NCBI GenBank assembly: GCA_905205855.1
Contig: CAJLFL010000038.1
Coordinates: 1-12,620 of the forward strand
Reading direction: 5' to 3'
Source of the DNA: an uncultured Eubacteriales bacterium
GTDB lineage: Bacteria > Bacillota > Clostridia > Monoglobales > Monoglobaceae
Length of the DNA: 12,620 nt
In this document: piece after piece, positions 1 through 5,852 of the stretch
Position numbering within the stretch: the stretch's first letter is position 1
How the letters are laid out: each line of letters opens with the position of its first letter
The notes under the pieces: model-generated
Databases searched by the model: none
Seen by the model: only the letters and a program-made list of their open reading frames with translations
What the model was told of the DNA's origin: nothing
Translations under genes and position numbers: made by a program

Positions 1-30
1 GTGTATACGTTTTACAATAGATAGATCATA

Positions 31-68
31 CCCACAAATAGCGTTGGATGTGTCTTTTACATTCCATG
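31..68. repeat. Direct repeat copy A (about 38 bases)
   Basis: Imperfect direct repeat of the segment at 251-289, in the same orientation. Both copies begin CCCACAAAT, share GCGTT, then GTCTTTT and ACAT-CCAT. They differ by about seven substitutions and one inserted T in copy B. Copy A is the outer end of a longer block (to about 166) that can fold; copy B lies just beyond the stop codon of the hydrolase gene. This looks like a dispersed intergenic repeat, but only one pair is visible here and the family is not identified. Confidence 0.6.
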
Positions 69-97
69 TAATGGGATAGGAAAAAGCCGTGCAGAAT

Positions 98-166
98 GTG
101 CAAACCGAATCCGAAGGTGTACATAGGTACTCCGAGAGGTGAGCGTTTGCATATAGCGGTTTGTGC
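98..166. repeat. Possible structured repeat: 10-bp inverted arms around a 49-base loop
   Basis: Bases 98-107 (GTGCAAACCG) can pair with 157-166 (CGGTTTGTGC), eight Watson-Crick pairs plus two G-T wobbles. GCAAAC at 100-105 can alternatively pair with GTTTGC at 145-150, so two exclusive folds are possible. The minus strand here has a stop-free frame from 168 to the window edge, but it holds no ATG, GTG or TTG. Another minus frame gives a 31-codon ORF (152 to 57) without a convincing ribosome binding site. I read this as the body of a repeat or a structured RNA rather than a gene. It matches no riboswitch or small-RNA consensus I know. Confidence 0.35.
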
Positions 167-175
167 TTTTATTCT

Positions 176-198
176 AAAATTTGTTTTTAACAAATTTT
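176..198. repeat. AT-rich perfect inverted repeat
   Basis: AAAATTTGTT (176-185) and AACAAATTTT (189-198) are perfect 10-base arms around a TTT loop. On the plus strand two more T follow, so it superficially resembles a terminator, but the stem has only one G-C pair and would be weak. It lies downstream of the minus-strand hydrolase gene, where no better terminator is visible. Its role is unknown. Confidence 0.4.
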
Positions 199-250
199 TT
201 CATCTGTGTTTTTTTCAAATATATAAATATTTTTAAATAAATTTATTATT

Positions 251-289
251 CCCACAAATCGCGTTCTGTGCGTCTTTTTACATCCCATT
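251..289. repeat. Direct repeat copy B (about 39 bases)
   Basis: Second copy of the motif at 31-68, starting CCCACAAAT and ending CATCCCAT. It abuts the 3' end of the hydrolase gene, whose stop codon is at 292-294 on the minus strand, so it would lie in that gene's 3' untranslated region. The hairpin block that accompanies copy A is not present next to copy B. Confidence 0.6.
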
Positions 290-291
290 TT

Positions 292-1101
292 CTACCATTT
301 GTATTCTGAGTTGTGATACGGTGTTCCGATAAATCCCACCTGAGCAAAATCCTCCGGGTTATTGCGTATTATATAATCAATATACGACTCAAACATAAGC
401 GCGGTAAGTCTGTAGCCCGCCGCATTCATATGACCGGACAGGAAGAAGTTTCTTCTGAATTCTTCATCATAAACAGGGGCATATTTGGTAAGGTCTATTA
501 CATAACAGTTGTCAAACATTTCGCTTAGTTTATATAAAAGCTCATATAACTGCTGATAAAGCTGCTCTTTTTCCGGACTTAAATCATCACGCTTCGGATT
601 GGTAATAAGAAAAAACTTTGCCTTAGGCTGAATTTCCTTATATCGTGCAATAATCTGTGCATAATAGCCGACAAAAGTAGGCTTGTTTTTTGCCCAGTCC
701 GACAGATCAATGTCATCTGTTGTGCCAAATTCAAGTTCTCCGTTCACTATTGCGGTCGTATCGTTTACCCCCAAAGCAATTATGTATGCCTGACACGCAA
801 GCTCTCTGTCCCAATAACCGTTTTCGCGCGCAAAGGTTTCGCAATAGGCTTTGGCTGTCATTCCGCCGCGCGAAAAGTTATAAGCTTTGCAGCCTATATC
901 GCGTGCCATGTACTGTCCCCAGGAATATTCATAAAAGTCGTGATACGTGTGTCTGCCGTTTTCGTATCCCTGAAACTCTCCCGATGATAAGCTGTCACCT
1001 ATACAGCCTATTGTTCTGAAAATCCCGCACAGCCCTCCGTCCGTAACCATATTGTCAAGCGGTTTTTCTCCATCATTTTTTACATACTTTGAAATATCCA
1101 T
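292..1101 (-). CDS. SGNH/GDSL-type hydrolase family protein (269 aa)
   Basis: Likely an SGNH-fold esterase or lipase-like hydrolase of unknown substrate. Block I is GCIGDSLSSGEF with the nucleophile serine at residue 37. The oxyanion glycine is in FSRGGM (about 79-80) and the asparagine in GVND (113). The histidine is in SGHMNAAGY (224). The aspartate usually three residues before that histidine is leucine here, so the triad may be incomplete or use another acid. No signal peptide or membrane segment is visible, suggesting a cytoplasmic protein. The ATG at 1101 is preferred because AAAGGA lies 12 bases upstream and the promoter at 1137-1165 would start the RNA only a few bases before the alternative ATG at 1122 (276 aa), which has no ribosome binding site. 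Transcribed alone, divergent from the ATP synthase operon. Confidence 0.8.
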   Translation of the reverse strand: MDISKYVKNDGEKPLDNMVTDGGLCGIFRTIGCIGDSLSSGEFQGYENGRHTYHDFYEYSWGQYMARDIGCKAYNFSRGGMTAKAYCETFARENGYWDRELACQAYIIALGVNDTTAIVNGELEFGTTDDIDLSDWAKNKPTFVGYYAQIIARYKEIQPKAKFFLITNPKRDDLSPEKEQLYQQLYELLYKLSEMFDNCYVIDLTKYAPVYDEEFRRNFFLSGHMNAAGYRLTALMFESYIDYIIRNNPEDFAQVGFIGTPYHNSEYKW

Positions 1102-1136
1102 ACTATAAAAAATTCCTTTCATCTCTTAATGCGTTG

Positions 1137-1165
1137 ATTATAGCACTCTTTACGATTCCTTTCAA
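1137..1165 (-). promoter_or_regulatory. Sigma-A-type promoter for the SGNH hydrolase gene
   Basis: On the minus strand TTGAAA (1160-1165) is followed by a 17-base spacer and TATAAT (1137-1142). This is a near-consensus housekeeping promoter. The predicted start is near 1130, giving a leader of about 30 bases before the ATG at 1101. Confidence 0.75.
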
Positions 1166-1290
1166 GAATATTTTATTTTACACATTTGTTTTGGTATAAT
1201 CGCTGCAAAAAACGCAAATATTTTGTACTTTTTTACTAAAATAAATTTTTAATTTTATTTTTTTCATGCACAATTATTCACGGTGTTATC
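1166..1290. other. AT-rich divergent intergenic region; possible weak extended -10 promoter
   Basis: This gene-free stretch separates the divergent hydrolase and ATP synthase promoters. It is very AT-rich, with long A/T runs at about 1217-1264 that could be bent DNA or an UP-like element for the promoter at 1291. TGGTATAAT at 1192-1200 resembles an extended -10 element reading rightward, but no fair -35 lies 17 bases upstream. No RNA gene or clear operator palindrome was seen. Confidence 0.35.
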
Positions 1291-1319
1291 TTGACAAAAT
1301 CAATTTACGGTTGTATAAT
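1291..1319 (+). promoter_or_regulatory. Consensus promoter P1 of the atp leader
   Basis: TTGACA (1291-1296), a 17-base spacer and TATAAT (1314-1319) match the sigma-70/sigma-A consensus exactly at both hexamers. Transcription should begin near 1326 and run into the terminator-like hairpin at 1335-1372, so the fraction reaching atpB depends on readthrough there. Confidence 0.85.
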
Positions 1320-1334
1320 ATGCCAAAAGTTAGC

Positions 1335-1372
1335 AAAGACGCTGCATGGATTTCCGTGCGGCATCTTTTTTT
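1335..1372 (+). terminator. Intrinsic terminator / attenuator-like hairpin in the atp leader
   Basis: Arms 1338-1349 and 1354-1365 pair around an ATTT loop. There is one A-C mismatch and there are two G-T wobbles, and AAA/TTT can extend the base of the stem. Seven T residues (1366-1372) follow. It has terminator form only on the plus strand. The only upstream gene points away, so it does not end an upstream transcript. It would stop P1 RNA after about 45-50 nt. No clear competing antiterminator fold was found in the short transcribed leader. Confidence 0.7.
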
Positions 1373-1378
1373 CAGAGC

Positions 1379-1407
1379 TTGATATGTCAAAATTATATAC
1401 TTAGAAT
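1379..1407 (+). promoter_or_regulatory. Probable second promoter P2 of the atp operon
   Basis: TTGATA (1379-1384), a 17-base spacer and TAGAAT (1402-1407) make a good sigma-A-like promoter just after the leader hairpin. Transcripts would start near 1414 and escape the terminator, so P2 could give basal expression while P1 output is attenuated. The promoter order is seen; its use is inferred. Confidence 0.55.
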
Positions 1408-1447
1408 ATAAGATAAAGATTTTACATATACAAGCAAGGTGTTTATA

Positions 1448-1492
1448 ATGAAATGGTTGTTTGATGCGGCGGAAAGGAGGAGATTTATATGA
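1448..1492 (+). CDS. Putative 14-codon upstream ORF overlapping the atpB start
   Basis: An ATG at 1448 preceded by AAGGTG with a 6-base gap opens a frame encoding MKWLFDAAERRRFI. Its TGA (1490-1492) overlaps the atpB ATG (1489-1491) as ATGA. The atpB ribosome binding site, AAAGGAGG, lies inside its Glu-Arg-Arg codons. Ribosomes on this ORF could therefore couple to, or compete with, atpB initiation. It is not an atpI remnant by any visible similarity. It may be chance, since short ORFs are common; the ribosome binding site and exact overlap are the supporting points. Confidence 0.35.
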   Translation: MKWLFDAAERRRFI

Positions 1493-2172
1493 ATGGTTTA
1501 TCCGAAAGACTTATGGAGGAACTAAACTCATCTGTGGCGTTTACCATTCCGATAGGAAAGGGGATTCCTGTTTCGTCATCACTTGCAGTGACATGGGGGA
1601 TTATGCTGGTGCTGGTTGTGATGTCGCTGTGCTTCACGCATAACATGAAGCTTGTTCCGGGCAAAAAACAGGCGGCGGTTGAAATGGCTGTGGAATGGAT
1701 AAATAAATTCTTTACCGATCTGCTCGGCGAGGAGGGCAAGCGCTATATACCGTATCTCGGAACAGTGCTTTTATACATAGGTTTGTCAAATATCAGCGGT
1801 CTTTTCGGTGTTGCTCCGCCGACAAAGGATTTAAACGTTACTGCCGGTCTTGCAATAATGAGTATAGTGCTGATAGAGGCGGCAGGTATAAGAGCAAAGG
1901 GGCCTAAGCGATGGCTTAAAAGTTTTGCCGAGCCGGCGCCCTTTATCACGCCGATAAACATTCTTGAAGTATTCATCAGACCGTTGTCGCTGTGTATGCG
2001 GCTGTTCGGAAACATCCTCGGCGGGTTTGTGGTAATGGAGCTTATAAAGCTTGTGGCGCCTGTTTTGGTGCCGCTGCCGTTCAGCTTTTACTTTGATATT
2101 TTTGACGGCTGTATACAGGCATATGTTTTTGTATTCCTTACCTCTCTGTTTATACGAGAGGCAATAGAATAA
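1489..2172 (+). CDS. atpB: F1Fo ATP synthase subunit a (227 aa)
   Basis: Membrane stator subunit that forms the two ion half-channels beside the c-ring. Several hydrophobic segments are visible, at about 33-50, 86-108, 117-133, 170-195 and 200-222. The hallmark RPLSLCMRLFGNILGG carries the essential arginine (R171, equivalent to E. coli R210). DGCIQAYVF near the C terminus holds the conserved glutamine of the last helix (Q210). APPTKDLNVTAGLA (109-122) is a conserved family stretch. The start is set by AAAGGAGG at 1473-1480, eight bases before the ATG. First gene of the eight-gene operon; no atpI precedes it. Length is normal for clostridial a subunits. Confidence 0.96.
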   Translation: MNGLSERLMEELNSSVAFTIPIGKGIPVSSSLAVTWGIMLVLVVMSLCFTHNMKLVPGKKQAAVEMAVEWINKFFTDLLGEEGKRYIPYLGTVLLYIGLSNISGLFGVAPPTKDLNVTAGLAIMSIVLIEAAGIRAKGPKRWLKSFAEPAPFITPINILEVFIRPLSLCMRLFGNILGGFVVMELIKLVAPVLVPLPFSFYFDIFDGCIQAYVFVFLTSLFIREAIE

Positions 2173-2202
2173 AATATTTTATATAAAACGGAGGTAAATA
2201 TT

Positions 2203-2427
2203 ATGACAACTTTAATAGCAATCGGAGCAGGTATTGCGGTTTTGACAGGTATAGGAGCAGGTGTAGGAATAGGTATTGCAACAGGCAAGGCATCTGAGGC
2301 AATAGCAAGACAGCCGGAGGCAAAGGGTGATATCAACAAGGCGCTTTTGCTTGGCTGCGCTTTGGCAGAGGCAACCGCTATATACGGCTTTGTTATTGCA
2401 GTATTGGTAATTCTGTTTTTGAAATAA
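2203..2427 (+). CDS. atpE: F1Fo ATP synthase subunit c, predicted H+-type (74 aa)
   Basis: Proteolipid of the rotor ring: a two-helix hairpin with a glycine-rich first helix (GIGAGVGIGIATG), the polar loop ARQPEAKGDI (35-44) and the second helix bearing the ion-carrying glutamate E56 in AEATAIYG. In Na+-type c subunits such as that of Ilyobacter tartaricus, the first helix has Gln in GVGQG and Ser follows the glutamate. Here these are Ile23 and Ala57, so the Na+ ligands are missing and proton coupling is predicted. Thr58 and Tyr61 are retained. GGAGG at 2190-2194 precedes the ATG by eight bases. The 30-base gap after atpB holds only the ribosome binding site. Confidence 0.96.
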   Translation: MTTLIAIGAGIAVLTGIGAGVGIGIATGKASEAIARQPEAKGDINKALLLGCALAEATAIYGFVIAVLVILFLK

Positions 2428-2466
2428 CATAATACTGCCCCTTATCTGAATCAGGAGGCGAGAAAG

Positions 2467-2952
2467 ATGCTGAACCTTAACTGGGATATAATATGGACAT
2501 TTGTAAATATATTGATTTTGTTTGTTCTGCTGAAGCTGTTTCTTTTTAAGCCCGTCAATGCAATGATGGAAAAGCGCAGAAAGCTGATAGACGGACAGCT
2601 CAGTGATGCGGCGCAAAAGCAAAAGGAAGCTGAGGCAGAAAAGCAGGCATATGCCGACAGACTTAAAGAGGCACACGCCGAGGCAGCGGAGATTCTGAAA
2701 AAAGCCAAAGCGGAGGCGGAGGCGCAGTATTGCATGATACTTGAACGGGCAGAGCGCGATGCACAAAAGAAAACCGCTGAGGCAGAAAAGAAGATAGCGC
2801 TTGAACACGAACAAATGCTGAAAAACGCCAAAAGCGAGATTGCCGCTGTTGCGGTTATGGCAGCGCAAAAGCTTGCCGTAAAGCACGCTGATGCCGAAGT
2901 GGACAGTGCATTGCTTGAATCCCTTATACAAGAGGCAGGTGCAATGAAATGA
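2467..2952 (+). CDS. atpF: F1Fo ATP synthase subunit b (161 aa)
   Basis: Peripheral stalk subunit linking the membrane part to the F1 head. The N-terminal membrane helix is at about 8-27 (rich in Ile, Leu, Phe and Val), followed by LFKPVNAMMEKRRKLI, the typical hinge. A long Ala/Glu/Lys-rich coiled coil runs from about 35 to 140 and serves for dimerisation and delta binding. AGGAGG at 2453-2458 lies eight bases before the ATG. The stop overlaps the atpH start by four bases (ATGA), implying translational coupling. Only one b-type gene is present, as expected for a non-photosynthetic bacterium. Confidence 0.95.
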   Translation: MLNLNWDIIWTFVNILILFVLLKLFLFKPVNAMMEKRRKLIDGQLSDAAQKQKEAEAEKQAYADRLKEAHAEAAEILKKAKAEAEAQYCMILERAERDAQKKTAEAEKKIALEHEQMLKNAKSEIAAVAVMAAQKLAVKHADAEVDSALLESLIQEAGAMK

Positions 2953-3449
2953 CAGTTTTTGCAGATACCTGTGCAAGAGCGCTGCTCGATATGGAAATCA
3001 GCCGGGAACAAATCAATGACTGCCGAAGATTGCTGACAAACTCCGATTTAAAGTCGGCGCTGAACAATCCGACGGTCGGACGGCGCGAAAAGCTTGCTGT
3101 TATAGACAGACTTTTTCCGCAGGAAACAAAAAGCCTCTGGAAGGTGATTTGTTCTGACGGATTATTCTATCTGGCGGATGAAATTTTAGATGCGTATGAT
3201 TCGGCGGCGTTGAAAAAGCAAGGATGCGCCGCGGCGGAGTTAATTTATGTTACCGAGCCGTCAGAGGAACAGAAAAACGAGATACGCAAGCTGGTTTGCA
3301 GAATAAAAGGCATAAAGGATGCCAAATTAAGCTGCCGCCGCGATACGTCGCTGATTGGCGGCTATTGTCTGCAGATTGACGATACAAAGTATGACAGAAG
3401 TATTATCGGCGGATTTAAAAATCTGCAAAAAATACTTCTGCGGAGGTGA
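2949..3449 (+). CDS. atpH: F1Fo ATP synthase subunit delta (166 aa)
   Basis: Connects the top of the alpha3beta3 head to the b-subunit stalk. The N-terminal helical domain (about 1-105) is divergent. The C-terminal signature DTSLIGGYCLQIDDTKYDRSIIGG resembles the conserved family motif PxLIGGxxLxIGDxxxDxSxxG. Slightly shorter than the usual 175-180 residues. The start overlaps the atpF stop. Purine-rich sequence inside the atpF end (AAGAGGCAGG, about 2930-2939) can serve as ribosome binding site. Its last two Arg codons (CGG AGG) contain the atpA ribosome binding site, so the delta/alpha junction is very compact. Confidence 0.93.
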   Translation: MTVFADTCARALLDMEISREQINDCRRLLTNSDLKSALNNPTVGRREKLAVIDRLFPQETKSLWKVICSDGLFYLADEILDAYDSAALKKQGCAAAELIYVTEPSEEQKNEIRKLVCRIKGIKDAKLSCRRDTSLIGGYCLQIDDTKYDRSIIGGFKNLQKILLRR

Positions 3450-3450
3450 T
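3442..3450 (+). promoter_or_regulatory. Ribosome binding site that decides the atpA start
   Basis: GGAGGTGAT is a full match to the 16S anti-Shine-Dalgarno core. An in-frame GTG at 3446 lies inside this element and so cannot be the start it serves. The ATG at 3455, four bases after its end, is the plausible start. Confidence 0.8.
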
Positions 3451-3454
3451 AGAC

Positions 3455-4957
3455 ATGAGCACAGTTAAACAGGACGAAATTCTTTCCGTACTGAAAAGCG
3501 AAATAGAAAATTTTGATGCAAAAACTCAGGTCAGCGAAACAGGCAGAGTTATACAGATTCATGACGGAATCGCAAATGTGTACGGCATAAACCGCGCTAT
3601 GTACGGCGAGCTGGTCGAGTTTGAAACCGGAATTTTCGGAATTGTCCAGAATATAGAATATAAGTCAGCGGGCGTGGTTCTTTTGGGAAGCGACCACGGT
3701 TTAAGAGAAGGCTCTGAGGTTAAGCGTACGGGCAAAAAAGCCGGTGTGCCCGTGGGCAAAAACTTTATCGGCCGTGTGGTAGACGCATTGGGCAAACCGA
3801 TTGATGCCCTCGGACCGATAGCGAGCGAGGATTTCTTCCCGATAGAGAGTGATGCCCCCGGAGTAACAGAAAGAAAGTCGGTCAATGTTCCGCTGCAGAC
3901 CGGTATACTTTCGATAGACTCGATGTTTCCGATAGGCAGAGGTCAGCGTGAACTTATAATAGGTGACAGACAAACAGGAAAGACCTCAATCGCAACAGAT
4001 ACAATTCTAAACCAAAAAGGCAAGGATATTATATGCATCTATGTTGCAATCGGTCAGAAAGCCTCTACCGTTGCAAAGCTGACGGAAACGCTGAAAAAGT
4101 ACGGAGCAATGAAATACACCATTGTCATGTCTGCCTTTGCCGGTGATATAGCGCCGCTTCAGTATATAGCGCCTTATTCCGGTACGGCGATGGCAGAGTT
4201 CTTTATGAAACAGGGCAAGGATGTTTTGATAGTATATGATGATCTTTCAAAGCACGCCACCGCATACAGAGAAATGTCGCTTCTTCTGCAGCGTCCGCCC
4301 GGCAGAGAAGCCTATCCCGGAGATGTTTTTTATCTTCATTCGCGCTTACTGGAGCGCTCCGGCAGACTGGATGACGCGCACGGCGGCGGTTCTATCACCG
4401 CACTGCCGATAATAGAAACACTTGCCGGTGATGTATCCGCATATATTCCGACAAATGTTATATCCATTACCGACGGACAGATATTTCTGGAAAGCGAGCT
4501 GTTCTTCTCCGGTATGCGTCCGGCGGTAAATGTCGGACTTTCGGTTTCACGCGTGGGCGGTGCAGCCCAAACAAAGGCAATGAAGAAGGCGGCCGGCGGA
4601 CTTAGGCTTGACCTTGCACAATTCCGTGAGATGGAGGTCTTTACTCAGTTCAGCTCAGATTTGGACGGGGCTACCAAAGAATTACTTGAACACGGACGCA
4701 GACTTATGGAGCTTTTAAAGCAGCCGTTATCACAGCCGCTCAGTCTGCATGATGAGGTTATTCTTCTTTGTGCGGCAAACAACAGAATGTTTCTGGATGT
4801 TCCGGTCAAGGAAATGAAGGAGTTTAAGCAGGAACTTCTTGAATATTTTGAAAGAACACAGAAAGAGCTGATACAGAAAATAGAAACCGGAAAAGAACTG
4901 ACGCCGGAAATCGAAGCGGAAATCAAAAACGCAGTTACAGAATTTAAAAGCAGGTGA
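3455..4957 (+). CDS. atpA: F1Fo ATP synthase subunit alpha (500 aa)
   Basis: Non-catalytic nucleotide-binding subunit of the F1 hexamer. An N-terminal beta-barrel domain spans about 25-92. Walker A GDRQTGKT is at 170-177 and Walker B LIVYDD at 258-263. The conserved RPPGREAYPGDVFYLHSRLLER stretch follows at 280-301. SVSRVGG holds the arginine finger R366, which completes the catalytic site in beta. A helical C-terminal domain follows (from about 375). No key residue is missing and the length is normal. The ATG start at 3455 is chosen over GTG 3446 (503 aa) because that GTG lies within the ribosome binding site. The stop is six bases before atpG. Confidence 0.97.
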   Translation: MSTVKQDEILSVLKSEIENFDAKTQVSETGRVIQIHDGIANVYGINRAMYGELVEFETGIFGIVQNIEYKSAGVVLLGSDHGLREGSEVKRTGKKAGVPVGKNFIGRVVDALGKPIDALGPIASEDFFPIESDAPGVTERKSVNVPLQTGILSIDSMFPIGRGQRELIIGDRQTGKTSIATDTILNQKGKDIICIYVAIGQKASTVAKLTETLKKYGAMKYTIVMSAFAGDIAPLQYIAPYSGTAMAEFFMKQGKDVLIVYDDLSKHATAYREMSLLLQRPPGREAYPGDVFYLHSRLLERSGRLDDAHGGGSITALPIIETLAGDVSAYIPTNVISITDGQIFLESELFFSGMRPAVNVGLSVSRVGGAAQTKAMKKAAGGLRLDLAQFREMEVFTQFSSDLDGATKELLEHGRRLMELLKQPLSQPLSLHDEVILLCAANNRMFLDVPVKEMKEFKQELLEYFERTQKELIQKIETGKELTPEIEAEIKNAVTEFKSR

Positions 4958-4963
4958 TTGTTT

Positions 4964-5851
4964 ATGGCAAATATGCGCGGAATAAAAACGCGGATGAACA
5001 GTGTAAGCGAAATTATGAAGATTACAAACGCCATGTATCTGATTTCTTCGTCAAAGCTAAAAAAAGCACGAAAGCAGCTTGAAGCAACAGAGCCGTATTT
5101 TATCGGACTTCAGGATACCATGCATGAGATTTTAAGGCGTACACCGGAGATAGAGCATCGGTATTTTGACAAGCGTTCTGCCATTGCCGAGGAGGATAGA
5201 AAAATCAGCTATATTGTGTTTACCTCCGACAAGGGACTTGCCGGTTCGTTTAACCATACTATGGTGCGTATGGCTGAAGAAGAAATGAAGAAGCATAAAA
5301 ACACCTCATTGTTTATAGTAGGTCAGTATGGCAGATCGTACTTTACAAGCAAGCACATTATGATAGACGGCGAGTTTTTATACACGGCGCAGGACCCTAA
5401 CTTTTACCGTGCGCGTTCAATGGCAGAAAGCATGACAGAGCTGTTTATTCACGGTTATACAGATGAAGTCCGTGTTATCTATACCTGTATGGTAAGTCCG
5501 ATTAAATCAGAACCGCGTATGCTGAAGCTTTTACCGTTGGAACGTGAAAATTTCAGCAGTTCTTCAAACGGAGCGGCATACAGCAGCGCCGACTTCAGAC
5601 CGTCGCCGGAAAAGGTTATGGATTTTCTTGTGCCGAGCTATCTGAGAGGTTTGCTGTACGGTATTATGGTTGAATCGTTTTCAAGCGAACAAAATGCGCG
5701 CATGACGGCAATGGATGCCGCAACGGCGAGCGCAAAGGATATGATAAAGGATTTATCTCTGCTTTATAACCGTGCGCGGCAGGCGGCGATAACACAGGAA
5801 ATAACCGAGGTAGTAAGCGGTTCCAACGGAATGAAAGGAGATGGCATCTGA
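4964..5851 (+). CDS. atpG: F1Fo ATP synthase subunit gamma (295 aa)
   Basis: Central rotating shaft that couples c-ring rotation to catalysis. The N-terminal helix MRGIKTRMNSVSEIMKITNAM and the C-terminal helix with EQNARMTAMDAATASA and TQEITEVVSG are the two conserved ends forming the antiparallel coiled coil. The middle (about 75-200) is the Rossmann-like foot domain, including YIVFTSDKGLAGSFN. The ATG at 4964 follows AGGTGAT (4952-4958) at a good distance; an upstream in-frame TTG at 4958 (297 aa) overlaps that site and is unlikely. The region before the C-terminal helix (about 190-215) has a Ser-rich stretch (SSSNGAAYSS), probably a surface loop. Ends one base before the favoured atpD start. 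Confidence 0.96.
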   Translation: MANMRGIKTRMNSVSEIMKITNAMYLISSSKLKKARKQLEATEPYFIGLQDTMHEILRRTPEIEHRYFDKRSAIAEEDRKISYIVFTSDKGLAGSFNHTMVRMAEEEMKKHKNTSLFIVGQYGRSYFTSKHIMIDGEFLYTAQDPNFYRARSMAESMTELFIHGYTDEVRVIYTCMVSPIKSEPRMLKLLPLERENFSSSSNGAAYSSADFRPSPEKVMDFLVPSYLRGLLYGIMVESFSSEQNARMTAMDAATASAKDMIKDLSLLYNRARQAAITQEITEVVSGSNGMKGDGI

Positions 5852-5852
5852 C

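Noticed and set aside
1..168. Stop-free minus-strand frame of 56 codons running off the left edge, and a 31-codon ORF at 152-57
   Set aside because: The long frame has no start codon and ends at the window border. The short ORF lacks a convincing ribosome binding site and lies inside the apparent repeat, so neither is called as a gene.
1320..1365. Antiterminator pairing ATGCC (1320-1324) with GGCAT (1360-1364) in the atp leader
   Set aside because: ATGCC lies before or at the predicted transcript start near 1326, so it would not be in the RNA.
1461..1643. 60-residue plus-strand frame overlapping the start of atpB
   Set aside because: It would begin at a TTG with no ribosome binding site and overlaps the well-supported atpB frame. 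It is a frame shadow.
2212..3011. Long minus-strand open frames opposite atpE, atpF and atpH (up to 254 codons)
   Set aside because: They are Cys/Leu- or Ser/Ala-rich antisense images of the conserved ATP synthase genes, with no ribosome binding site or recognisable domain.
3446..3454. GTG start for atpA at 3446
   Set aside because: The codon is part of the GGAGGTGAT ribosome binding site serving the ATG at 3455, so it is unlikely to initiate.
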